Origin: Proteromonas lacertae
Taxonomy: Eukaryota > Sar > Bigyra > Opalinata > Proteromonadidae
NCBI GenBank assembly: GCA_002245135.1
Contig: NGBS01001237.1
Coordinates: forward strand, 1-37,652
Length of the DNA: 37,652 nt
Direction: 5' to 3'
The notes under the pieces: model-generated
Seen by the model: the letters and a program-made list of their open reading frames with translations, nothing else
What the model was told of the DNA's origin: nothing
Database searches by the model: none
Translations under genes and position numbers: made by a program
Shown here: piece by piece, positions 21,269 to 30,838 of the stretch
Position numbering within the stretch: the stretch's first letter is position 1
Layout of the letters: each line of letters begins with the position of its first letter

Positions 21269-23298
21269 ATGTCAATAGTAAATACTCAAAGCTCAGTAGA
21301 TTCTAGAGGAAGAAGAGGGGGATTACGTATACTATATTTTTTTCATCATATAGAACCAGGAAAGCAGTACTTATCAACTGAAGGTATAGATGAACTAGCT
21401 TTGGAATATCAAACATCTACTCAAAATAACTGGAGTCAAGAAAGACATCAAACTCTAGAAAAACTACTTCGTAAAGCTAATTCTGAGTTTTATGATCGTT
21501 TATGTAGAATGCAGGATTGTTATAAATTAGCAAAAGAAAGTATGAACATTAGTTTATAATAATCCAATATAGATGGTTTTGAAGAAAAAGCTCATGAACA
21601 TTTTTTAAGACGAGAAGAAGAGATAGAAAGAAATCAGCCTTCAATAATGCTAGAAAAGCCTCCGCCACCGAAACAGAAAGAAAGTCCAAGAAAAGAAAGA
21701 GCTCCATTATGGTCACCTAAACAGTACAATCAATCACCAAATATTAATAATACTCCAACTCCATTATCTACTAGACCAAATACATCACATGTATATAATA
21801 TAATAATTTATAATTTATATATATAGTCTAATAAATATACATCAAGATCTTCGCCAATATCAACTAAAATACAACAAAGACATAGAGTATATTTTTAAAT
21901 ATATATTTTATTGTGTTAGAAATTAATTAATAATAATGTAGTACCACAAAGATTTATTACCAATGAACAACAGAATGCCACTCCAGTAATAATGACTGAT
22001 AATAGTAATAACAAATCGACCAATAATGATACACATTTAGATACAAATACAAATTCAAATGAAGAAAGAAATCAAACAATAACAACATCACCCATCAATG
22101 GTAGAAGAAGAAGAAGTTCAATAATGAAAGTATTAACATCAGATAGTAGTAAAGGAATTACTAAATGGTCAACTACCTTAACATGCTTATTAAATCAACC
22201 AAATCTTTTAAATTCTGTAGAAGCTAATGCTTATATTAATACATATGGTGAAAGATTTATTAAAGATTTAGGTAAGAGAAATACATTAGATATTAATAGT
22301 TGCACAATTACAATTAATGAGTTTATTACTTTTGACGATAAAGGTTTTAAGAATACTGATTTTCAGTTTATTAAAAGAATATTTTTATATGTAAGTAATA
22401 AAAAGAATAATGAAAAATTGACATGGAAACAATTTCAAAAATTAGTGTCAATAATATGGAAGCAATCATTATGTGAAAGAATAAAGTTGATTTTAAACTG
22501 TTTTGATTATAATTATGATGGAATAATAAACAGTACTGATTTATATCAAATAACTAAAACATGTCATAGTAAAGTAATTCAAGATGATTTATTTGTATTA
22601 ACAAATATGTTATCAGATCAAACAACACAAATTAAATATGAAGAGTATAATATATATAATTTATTTTAAATATAGTTTATATAATTACTACAAGAATAAT
22701 CCATCATCAGTTATTGTTGCTTTACAAAGACATACTATGCCAAATTTCGTATCATCTGAATATCAATCTGTAATGGATGATCCAATGGTATTTTGTCATC
22801 ATTTACATCAGAATGAAGCTATTAATATTGTCAACCATTTTCTTGATACAACAGGTTATATTAATACAAGAGATTTTATGTCTTATTTAGAAACATATTC
22901 TATAGGTCAATCGAGAAAGTTTAGGGAAAAATTAGCTCATTCAATTGAAGATAATGCTGGGTGTGTTAATTTATATTTCTTTTTGTTATTCTTTATTACT
23001 ACTTTAAGGATTTCATATGAAGATAAAATATATTTATTATTTAATGTAATGGATAATGATAGTGATAATTTATTACAGTATATTTTATATCATTTTTATA
23101 AATAGTCAATTGGAAATTGTATTTTTGATGGAATTGCTAAATCCAAGATTACAAGGAAGTAATACATTCAAAGAATTGTATTTGAAATTAGCTGAGAAAG
23201 TTCAAATACAACCGACAGATGTGATACCTTTATCATCATTTCTAGAGATACTACAAACTCCAGAATATTCAGAAAAATTCAATTTAACTCATTTATAA
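21269..23298 (+). CDS. EF-hand calcium-binding protein, 7 exons
   Basis: Exons 21269-21326, 21354-21551, 21573-21790, 21827-21886, 21920-22644, 22676-23077 and 23106-23298 give 617 residues in frame. The N-terminal part is charged with a Pro-rich segment (EKPPPPKQKESPRKE), then a Ser/Asn-rich linker. The C-terminal 350 residues are helical. One EF-hand loop is clear, FDYNYDGIINSTDL near residue 372 (D-x-N-x-D-G-x-I). A second, NVMDNDSDNLL near 542, follows a typical E-helix but its loop is interrupted by intron 6 and is degenerate. The pattern recalls calcineurin-B/recoverin-like pairs fused to a longer scaffold. The 27-nt intron 1 is a multiple of three and stop-free, and intron 2 is only 21 nt. 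Function is unknown beyond calcium binding. Confidence 0.75.
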
Positions 23299-23461
23299 TT
23301 TATTTTGTGTGTTTCTTAAAATTATATATAAAAAACAATTAGTTATATAGAAGCATAATTTTAGATACATTTTTAAATATGTCTTATTAAATGTAAGGTG
23401 TTAATGTTTATATACAAATCATGATGTATGTTTCATATACATTATGCTTACATTTAATAGA

Positions 23462-24187
23462 TTAGTCTTCATTTGATGATTCCATATTATCTTCATTTAT
23501 TGTATTTGTAACTGGTTCTTCATCACTTTCTTTCTTATTTTCTTTGTTACTTTTTTTTGTTTTATTTTTTTTGGGAAGTGAAACATTATTTATACCTTTT
23601 TTTTTATGGTCTGTAGAAATGTTTTCTTGATAATTGATTTTATTATCCTTATTTGATTCTTCTAAGAGGTGTATCTCTATATTGGGCCCTATTAGTTTAG
23701 AATGTTTATATCTATAGCAATATAAAAATGAAAACAATGCAACATAAACTGTTGTTACTAAAACAATCATTACTATAGCCCAAACTGGAAATGGCTTTAT
23801 TTTATATGTTTCATATACTATTGTCACTTTTCCATTAGTTACTCCACAACTATAATATTTTGGATTTTTAATATTTGAATAACCATACAGTCCCTTATTT
23901 ATTACATTACCTCCACATACAACACTATCACCCTTTTCATGATTATCCAAAAAGCTATCTGCCATTATTTTTTCTTCTGACACTAAACAAACAACTCTCA
24001 AGTCATTTGCCATTATATCAGATACACATGAGTCCCAGTTGTTATAAGTTACTTTACCAGATATTTTATACAATATTTCGTAAGAAAAACCTAGCTTAGT
24101 GATTTTATCCACATTGAATTTCAACTTTATGTTATTTGGAAAAACAAATTCTAACAATAAAAACAGAATAATAAATCTATAATGCAT
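23462..24187 (-). CDS. Receptor-like type I membrane protein, array member 1 (long tail)
   Basis: The ATG at 24187 (MHYRFIILFLLLEF) is chosen because the four paralogues begin MHF/MHY/MSF with the same signal-peptide pattern; the frame is open further upstream without an in-frame ATG before it. The protein has 241 residues. A signal peptide of about 16 residues leads to an ectodomain of about 110 residues with conserved WDSC, LRVVCL, DSVVCGGNVI and YYSCGVTNG. The linker FPVWAIVMIVLVTTVYVAL enters the membrane. Unlike its sisters, which end a few residues after the membrane, it has a cytosolic tail of about 80 residues rich in Lys, Glu and Asn. It is the last member of the array in the direction of transcription. 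The family is not recognised. Confidence 0.75.
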   Translation of the reverse strand: MHYRFIILFLLLEFVFPNNIKLKFNVDKITKLGFSYEILYKISGKVTYNNWDSCVSDIMANDLRVVCLVSEEKIMADSFLDNHEKGDSVVCGGNVINKGLYGYSNIKNPKYYSCGVTNGKVTIVYETYKIKPFPVWAIVMIVLVTTVYVALFSFLYCYRYKHSKLIGPNIEIHLLEESNKDNKINYQENISTDHKKKGINNVSLPKKNKTKKSNKENKKESDEEPVTNTINEDNMESSNED

Positions 24188-24227
24188 GAAGCTTATATGC
24201 TGTCTTATATAATAAATTAAGCAAATC

Positions 24228-24264
24228 TGTAAAACGTGACATGAAGTCAAACCTTACCAAGCTT
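24228..24264 (-). promoter_or_regulatory. Array promoter element, copy 1
   Basis: The coding strand shows AAGCTTGGTAAGG, then TTTGACTTCATG, then TCACGTTTTACA, ending 41 bp before the ATG. It is the most expanded copy, with about 7 extra bases inside. Confidence 0.55.
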
Positions 24265-24419
24265 TAAAAAACTTAAAAAATATTTTGAAGTTATGTAAAT
24301 CATGCTATAATTTCAAACAATATCTATAACAAACAGTCATATATTTTTAAAATGTTATATTAGATGCTTAAAGATCGAACTAAATACATCTGTTAAATGA
24401 TTATTTCCAAAATTAAGTG

Positions 24420-24899
24420 TTATAACAAAGGCGTATAAATTTCTTTAGTAGTTTTAGGATGTTTCTTTTTGCAATATAAAAATAATAATCCTCCTACTAA
24501 CAGTATACTTCCTACAACAATCAATACAATTGCCCAAACTGGAAATGAATCTACTTCATAAGTGTCACATCTGTATATATCACTTCCGCTATTCATTAAA
24601 CAACAACTAAAATAGTTAGCTTTACTAGTAATATATATATTATTTGCATCTAATTCGTTACCATTATGTTCAGCAATATCTGCAAAGTTATTAAAAAACT
24701 TAAAATCATCTTCACATAAGATATCCTCAGATAATAGGCATATTAAAAACCTTTCATTTTCCCACATACCTGAATATGTTATATAACCTGATATGCTGTA
24801 CTTATCATCACCTTTACTGGAAATTTTCAGTTTTTTAGCTATTATTTTTGCATTAACGTAAGCAAGTAGAAGGAATATAGATAACAAATTAAAGCTCAT
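24420..24899 (-). CDS. Receptor-like type I membrane protein, array member 2
   Basis: The start MSFNLLSIFLLLAYVNA at 24899 is preferred over an upstream non-ATG extension, because it gives a clean signal peptide and the correct distance to the promoter element. The protein has 159 residues. The ectodomain keeps the ISGYITYSG strand, the LICLLSEDIL block and a YFSCCL block, but has lost the Trp-x-x-Cys pair seen in the others (MWENERF). The membrane entry DSFPVWAIVLIVVGSILLVG is nearly identical to member 3. The short tail KKKHPKTTKEIYTPLL ends in the shared TPLL. It may be the most diverged ligand domain. Confidence 0.75.
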   Translation of the reverse strand: MSFNLLSIFLLLAYVNAKIIAKKLKISSKGDDKYSISGYITYSGMWENERFLICLLSEDILCEDDFKFFNNFADIAEHNGNELDANNIYITSKANYFSCCLMNSGSDIYRCDTYEVDSFPVWAIVLIVVGSILLVGGLLFLYCKKKHPKTTKEIYTPLL

Positions 24900-24930
24900 G
24901 AATATTATCTGTATTTTATAAATGAAAAAA

Positions 24931-24960
24931 TGTAAAACGTGACTCAAACCTATCAAGCCT
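24931..24960 (-). promoter_or_regulatory. Array promoter element, copy 2
   Basis: The coding strand reads AGGCTTGATAGG, then TTTGAGTCACGTTTTACA, ending 32 bp before the ATG. Confidence 0.65.
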
Positions 24961-25055
24961 TATGATATTTTTCAAATACTTTATAAATTCATACACAAAT
25001 TCATTAAATTAAAATAAAACTTTTCAATCATTATTTTCAAGATTACTTCTAAGTG

Positions 25056-25637
25056 TTATAACAGAGGTGTAGTAATTGATTCAACAGATTTAGGATGTCT
25101 CTTTTTGCAATATAAAAAAAATAATCCTCCTACTAACAGTATACTTCCTACAACAATCAATACAATTGCCCAAACTGGAAATGATTTTTCTTCTTTATAA
25201 TAATGATCCTCATAGGAATAGATAACATAAGAATATAGATCTGTACCATCAGTTACACCGAAGCCGAAAAATTCCGGTTCAACAAGTTCAATATGTCTAT
25301 TTTCATTGACTTTAGTTCCTTTACATAACACTGTATCTCCAGTTCTATATTCATTCAGAAACTCATTTTGACTTATAAGATCGTCACTTAAAATGGACAC
25401 TAACCGTAACTTCTTATATTTTACATCTTGTGAACAAGAACTCCATCCAGAATATCTTATATTAGCTTTAATATTATATATGCAGCCATCTTTTGTGATT
25501 TCTTTAAGCTTAATAACTAAATCTTGCGGTATGATTTCAATTCCATTGTTTAATGATAAATTAAAATTAGTGTGAAATGATTCAAGTTTATAAGCAATAG
25601 CAACAGATAACAACAAAACCAATAACTTAAAATGCAT
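25056..25637 (-). CDS. Receptor-like type I membrane protein, array member 3
   Basis: The start ATG at 25637 encodes MHFKLLVLLLSVAIAYKLE, a clean signal peptide. The protein has 193 residues. Ectodomain blocks: YNIKANIRYSGWSSCSQD, LRLVSILSDDL, GDTVLCKGTKV and FFGFGVTDGTDLYSYVIYS. In the last two, the Cys usual after VSIL and in the FGFG block is replaced, so only one disulfide is likely. The membrane segment FPVWAIVLIVVGSILLVGG and tail CKKRHPKSVESITTPLL are shared with member 2, which indicates recent duplication or gene conversion of the 3' half of the gene. Confidence 0.78.
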   Translation of the reverse strand: MHFKLLVLLLSVAIAYKLESFHTNFNLSLNNGIEIIPQDLVIKLKEITKDGCIYNIKANIRYSGWSSCSQDVKYKKLRLVSILSDDLISQNEFLNEYRTGDTVLCKGTKVNENRHIELVEPEFFGFGVTDGTDLYSYVIYSYEDHYYKEEKSFPVWAIVLIVVGSILLVGGLFFLYCKKRHPKSVESITTPLL

Positions 25638-25658
25638 TTTATTGGTTTATCTGAAAAT

Positions 25659-25688
25659 GTAAAACTTGACTCAAACATATTCAAGCTT
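25659..25688 (-). promoter_or_regulatory. Array promoter element, copy 3
   Basis: The coding strand reads AGCTTGAATATG, then TTTGAGTCAAGTTTTACA, ending 22 bp before the ATG. It has one change (CACGT to CAAGT) in the core. Confidence 0.65.
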
Positions 25689-25819
25689 TTTATTAAAATA
25701 ATTTTAAATTTTCATTAATAACTATGTGTATTTATAAATCAATATTAATGCTAACATAATAACTGAGCAATAGAAATTTAATATCATAAAATCATTACTT
25801 AATTAGTCTAAAGATGATT

Positions 25820-26362
25820 TCACATAAGCGGTGTAGCTATTGTCATTGCTGGTTTTGGATGCTTACGCCTGTAGTAAAAATAAAATCCGCAACATCCTGC
25901 ACAACAGCAAATAATAATAATTACTATTAACACAATAAGCCATACTGCAATTCCTCCAATTGAATAAATAACATATGCATACACTTCATCACCGTCAGTT
26001 AAGCCACATCCAGCATACTCTACGTCATCTATACCGTCTTCAAATGTAAAACTTATTTTATTACCTGAACATTGTACTTTTTCACCATATTCAATGAGAT
26101 ATGCAAAAGCATCAGTAGCTACTTCTTCTCCAAATGGAAGACAAACAACATATAGATTCTTTGCTAATGTTTCGCATAGTTCTCTATCTGAATAAGTTAC
26201 TGATGCAGAAAGAGTAAAACCATTGTCACCATAAGGAGTTATTTTAATATCTGCATCAATTCCCAAACCGTCTCCGTTTGTGTTGTTATAGTTCTTATAT
26301 GCTTTTTCTACTTTATAAGCAGAAGCAACTAATAAGAACAAAGCTAATAACTTAAAATGCAT
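25820..26362 (-). CDS. Receptor-like type I membrane protein, array member 4
   Basis: The start ATG at 26362 encodes MHFKLLALFLLVASAYKVE. The protein has 180 residues. Ectodomain blocks: FTLSASVTYSDRELC, LYVVCLPFGEEVATDAF, GEKVQCSGNKI and VEYAGCGLTDGDEVYAYVI. The membrane helix VWLIVLIVIIIICCCAGCCG is Cys-rich, so palmitoylation is possible. The tail RRKHPKPAMTIATPLM ends with a TPLM variant of the family's TPLL. The 5' leader (from the ATG up through the promoter element) is almost identical to that of member 3. Confidence 0.78.
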   Translation of the reverse strand: MHFKLLALFLLVASAYKVEKAYKNYNNTNGDGLGIDADIKITPYGDNGFTLSASVTYSDRELCETLAKNLYVVCLPFGEEVATDAFAYLIEYGEKVQCSGNKISFTFEDGIDDVEYAGCGLTDGDEVYAYVIYSIGGIAVWLIVLIVIIIICCCAGCCGFYFYYRRKHPKPAMTIATPLM

Positions 26363-26382
26363 TTTATTGGTTTATGTGAAAA

Positions 26383-26412
26383 TGTAAAACGTGACTCAAA
26401 CATATTCAAGCT
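26383..26412 (-). promoter_or_regulatory. Array promoter element, copy 4
   Basis: The coding strand reads AGCTTGAATATG, then TTTGAGTCACGTTTTACA, ending 21 bp before the ATG. It can serve as the reference copy. Confidence 0.68.
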
Positions 26413-26584
26413 GTTAGAAATAAAATTTCTATTTTCTATTTTACAATGAATTCACAATATATCATTCTTATTTTTTAGAATACATTCATCTAATAAATTT
26501 TTATGTAAATCCTTCTAATTAACAAACATGTATAGTATTACTCAATATTATTAAATTCTGAGTGTAATGTTAATTAAACAACAT

Positions 26585-27103
26585 TTATTTTTTGTACCTA
26601 CAGTATCCAACACATCCGCAAATACATAATACTAAAACTACACCAACTACAATTAACGCAATAGCATATGCTGGAAACATTACAATAGAGTCAATTTTAT
26701 AATGTAATATTGATTTACCATCAGTTACTCCGCAACCATAATATGTAGGAGTATCAGTATTATAAACCCACACATTGCTAATGTCGTTTCCATTACAATT
26801 AATACGAAGGCCTATATCATACATTGAAAAAAAATCATTAACAGTCAATTCTTTATCTTTTACTACACAAACTAATTTTAATGGGAGAAATGCAGTGTCT
26901 TCATAGCATCCTGCCCAGTTTGGATAGTTGACAAAACCAGATATTGTATACTTTTTGTCACTTACTTCAGACACTACAATGTTATTCATATTTACATCAA
27001 TAACAAAGTCATCAGCATTTGTTGCGTTAACAGTTCTTAAATGTTTCTTTTCAGCGCAAACTGAAGTAATAATCAACAGTAAAGCTAATAATTTATAATG
27101 CAT
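26585..27103 (-). CDS. Receptor-like type I membrane protein, array member 5
   Basis: The start ATG at 27103 encodes MHYKLLALLLIITSVCAEK. The protein has 172 residues. Ectodomain blocks: YTISGFVNYPNWAGCYED, LKLVCVVKDKELTVNDFF, GLRINCNGNDI and TYYGCGVTDGKSILHYKI, with all four family cysteines. The membrane segment FPAYAIALIVVGVVLVLCIC is followed by only about ten residues (CVGYCRYKK), with no TPLL tail. It is first in the array, with the most degenerate promoter element, so it may be expressed differently. Confidence 0.78.
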   Translation of the reverse strand: MHYKLLALLLIITSVCAEKKHLRTVNATNADDFVIDVNMNNIVVSEVSDKKYTISGFVNYPNWAGCYEDTAFLPLKLVCVVKDKELTVNDFFSMYDIGLRINCNGNDISNVWVYNTDTPTYYGCGVTDGKSILHYKIDSIVMFPAYAIALIVVGVVLVLCICGCVGYCRYKK

Positions 27104-27579
27104 AGATTTATTTAAGATTCTGAAATGTTATTGGCTAATAACTTAACGTTTTGTGTACACAACTTCAAACTAATCAAGCCGTGCTCCAATTTTTGAACAA
27201 CATCATCTTTATATGTATATCAAATGCTTTAATATAATAATATAATATTATAAAACATATACAAAGAAGTATTCACAATCACACAGGATTAGAATCTGAT
27301 TTAACTTCTTAAAATAGCTGTATGCAGAAATTTAATTCAATCTATGATCTTATTTGCGGATATGTTCCTTAATATCCTCATTGATTACCCTTAATTAATT
27401 CGTTTATACGTTTAGATAACCTTTGTTTATAACATATAATTTCATATATACAACAGTAATGCTGTTTATTTTAGCTTTCAGGCTTAAAATTTACTAATCT
27501 CATAATAAAGTCAACCTATTCAGAATATACAATTAATATTAAAAATGTAGAATAAAAACAGGTTATTTAATTAAATAAA
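27104..27579. other. Intergenic region upstream of the receptor array
   Basis: The region holds a degenerate copy of the array promoter element at 27151-27180 and otherwise AT-rich sequence without open coding-like stretches. Confidence 0.5.
27151..27180 (-). promoter_or_regulatory. Array promoter element, degenerate copy 5
   Basis: The coding strand reads GGCTTGATTAG, then TTTGAAGTTG, then TGTACACAA, ending 48 bp before the ATG. Only the GCTTGAT and TTTGA parts are conserved. Confidence 0.4.
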
Positions 27580-28652
27580 TCACACTATAGAAGAATCATC
27601 TAATAAATTTGTTGTTTGAGAATATGAATTTCTCTCATTATTCTCCTGACGACGTTCACTACGATGATTACTTTGACTATTATTATTATTATTATTGGTA
27701 GTTCTAGGGTTGGTAGTCAGTACATTTCTCTTACACACTGGACATTCACCTACACTTCTTATTAACCAAGGATCTACACAATCAGGGTGGAATATATGAT
27801 GACAAGGTAATCTCTTAACTTCACAATTCTCTTGAAATTGTTCTAAACATATAGCACAAGTATCTTGATTTAATTCTTGAGATCTATTAATAATAATAAT
27901 AGATAATAATAAAATATATACTCAGTATGATATCTTAACAATGGTTGAGCAACTACTTGATGTCTATAATAATATCTTCTTCCATATTTCCAAACAGCAG
28001 CAGCACAGTAATATGTTAATAACACTGATAATAACACTAATCCTAATGTATATGCTATTTGGAATAATAATGGCATTTCGAATGTTCCATCTATTTTATT
28101 ATTATTATTATTATTACTTATATATATATATATTATATACATGAACCATCTTTATCAATAATTAATCTACATTCAGATTGATTGTATTTCAGTAACTTTA
28201 AAATTTTTAAAGTATCATGTTGTGTTGTAATAATTGGAATATCTTTGAAATCTTGACTTAAATCCATGAATAATATATTATTATCTGTATTAACTATAAC
28301 TACTGCTGATGCATTCGATTTTTTTGCCTATTTAATATAATATATATATATAACAATACATTCTTTATTTTATCAGTAAATGTGCAGTTTCCTCTCAGTA
28401 TAACAAAAACTAATTTATCTTCTTTTAATAAACCTGGGTATGTTATATTGCACATATGTATATCTTCTGGAATATATAGTGTTCCATTTATATCTATTCA
28501 ATTACAAGTCGAACCATACCTTCTTTACTCCCATAATTTTGAACAAAATGATAGAATGTTATTGTGCTATCTTCAGGATCAGCAGGAACTACTAATTTCA
28601 AAGAATGTGAAAAGGGAAGTATAATGCATATAATTAATATTACTATAGACAT
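27580..28652 (-). CDS. PA-TM-RING E3 ubiquitin ligase (RNF13/GRAIL-like)
   Basis: Exons 28652-28520, 28493-28360, 28327-28141, 28090-27922 and 27883-27580 (introns 26-50 nt) give 308 residues in frame. A signal peptide (MSIVILIICIILPFSHS) precedes a protease-associated domain with the typical VFVILRGNCTFTDKI and ASAVVIVNTDNN blocks. One membrane helix follows (LLFQIAYTLGLVLLSVLL, about 155-180). The RING-H2 domain (about 217-258) reads CAICLEQF, LPCHHIFHPDC, then CPVCKR, with all eight ligands. An Asn/Ser-rich tail follows. Members of this family sit in endosomes or the plasma membrane and ubiquitinate cargo for sorting. It is complete and shows no fault. Confidence 0.92.
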
Positions 28653-29035
28653 TTTATATTTTAATAAAGCGATTAATACTATGAAAAGATGAATGCATGC
28701 TTTACACGATGAAAAAGAAAAAACACGAACTAAAAACTATCCGTTTCTCTATTTTGTTTTATAGAGTTTTTCTCTATTATTGGATGTTTTCAAGGTTAGC
28801 TGATTAAAGTTGTATTGTTATATTTAACAATATCTCAAGATAGAAGGGTTTATAAAGAGTCAATACAAAATCTGTGACAAAATAGCAGAAGATTTAAATA
28901 TATTGAGGAATTACGGATGTAAAATAGAAATAGAAATAAATAGACAATTAATGCCTGAAAATTTAGAGAATTCATGTTGAGAAAACTTCGTTCTTCGCTA
29001 GTTGATAATATTTCAATAACAGAATATATTTTCAA
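28653..29035. other. Divergent intergenic region
   Basis: This is 383 bp between the RING gene and the VAT1-like gene, which are transcribed away from each other. It contains both promoters. The reverse-strand open stretch at 28850-29056 overlaps the VAT1-like start, lacks an ATG-led coding look, and is treated as a shadow. No motif is assigned. Confidence 0.5.
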
Positions 29036-30690
29036 ATGGCAGAATATGTATCTCAAGACAATTTATCTAACAGTATCTCAACTACTTCTGTAGAAGACCC
29101 TTCCCTCTCAGGTAATTAAATCTAATTAATCTGATATATTTGATATAGTACCAGTAGGACAGATTTCTTCTCCTCCATCACTTCATTCCTCTCAGCACTT
29201 ACCAACTGCAACCACAACAACAACTACAACAGAAATGAATATTCCTCCACCAATTAACACTTCACAAAGAATATTTCCACCACCACAAACAACAACAGCA
29301 ACAACAGGAGGTAGTGTTCCTACTACTACAACTACAGTAGTCACAACGACAAATACACAATCACCTCCACCACCACCACCACCAGTTGTAGTTCCTACAG
29401 CAACAATAACCTCTACACAACCACCCCAAACAACTGTTCGATGTGATGCTTTATTTGTAGATAAGAAAGGAGGATATAATGTTATTAATTTAAAGAATGT
29501 TACAAAGCCTGTACCTCGTATATATATATATATATTATAATTATAATTTTATATTTTATTTGTTGTAGAGGATGGAGAAGTGATAGTTAGAGTTGTAGCA
29601 TGGTATTATATAATATTAATAATATTATGAATAGTGGTTTAAATTTTGATGATTTAATAGCACGTCAAGGTTTATCCAATGATTTCCCTAAACCTCCATT
29701 TATAATGGGTTTTGAATGTAGTGGTTATATAGATCAAATAGGAAGAGGAGTTGATAACTTCGTTATTGGAGACAGAGTGTTATGTTTTCATAATTTAGGA
29801 TGTGGTACAAAATATCTAAAAATATCCTCAAGATATGTATATCATATTCCTGAACAAATGAATCTACAAGAAGCAGCTGCATTTCCTATTAATTATATTA
29901 CTGCATATATATTATTATTTCATCATGCTCATGTGAAAGAAGGAGATATGATATTGATTGAAATGGCTTCAGGTGGAGTAGGAATTGCATTAACCCAAGT
30001 ATTCTTTATTCTTTATATATATTTTTATAATAGTTATGTAAATCAATAAAAGATGTTACTGTAATAGGTACAGGTAGTAGCAGTAAGCACGAAACAATGA
30101 AAAGACATGGTTGTGATTATTGTATTGATTCATTAACACAGAATATTACTAAAGAAGTATTAAGAATAACAGATGGAAGAGGTGTTGATGTAATATTCAA
30201 TCCATTAGGTGGAAAATCTATTGAAGAATGTTATAGTATTTGATTATCTATTTTTATTATGATTATAGAGATAATATTACCATTAGGAAAGTTGATATTA
30301 TTTGGTGAAGCAAATAAATTGAAAGGTGAAAAGAAAGGTATGAAATCGTTAGGTGGTGAAAAATCAGTTAAATATACTGATTTGATGAAACATAATACCA
30401 CAATTACTGGATTTGATTTATATCCTTTATTAGAAGAAAGTCAAATATTTCCACCTATTATAGAAGCTTTATTTACTATGTATCAAGATGGTATTATCAA
30501 GTATTCTTAATTCTATTTAATTCATAAATATAGACCAAGGATTGATTGTGCATTTCATGTTAGTAGAACTGGAGATGCTGAAAGATACCTTACTGAAAGA
30601 AGAAATATAGGGAAAGTTATACTTGTTTGGGATAATGATGATTTAGTTATGAGATCAACTGATTTAGAAGCTGCAATTAATTCTAACTAA
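29036..30690 (+). CDS. VAT1-like MDR-family quinone oxidoreductase with low-complexity N-terminus
   Basis: Seven exons (29036-29113, 29151-29517, 29569-29602, 29635-29998, 30034-30235, 30269-30500, 30534-30690) give 477 residues in frame. Residues 1 to about 120 are Thr/Pro-rich (TTTTTT, PPPPPPP) and absent from animal VAT1. The rest follows synaptic vesicle membrane protein VAT-1: CGLNFDDLIARQGL, FECSGYI, GDRVL, EAAAFPINYITAYILLF, then the NAD(P)H-binding ASGGVGIALTQ near residue 269, GRGVDVIFNPLGG, and a C-terminal IGKVILVW. It lacks catalytic zinc ligands, as expected for this zeta-crystallin-like group. It probably reduces quinones or other carbonyls and may associate with membranes. Confidence 0.88.
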
Positions 30691-30838
30691 CTTATACTTT
30701 ACTATTTTTACTATTTCCTGTTTTTATAAGGATTATAATGATGAAAGAACATAATACAGTTTAATACATTGAAAAAGACAGTTGTACATTTTTCAATTCA
30801 AACATCTTTTTCTTTTTATATAATGCTGAATTTATAAT

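Noticed and set aside
23299-23461. Possible palindromic or attachment sequence near CATATACATT and ACATAAAATG-like runs
   Set aside because: Only AT-rich imperfect matches that are expected by chance at this composition.
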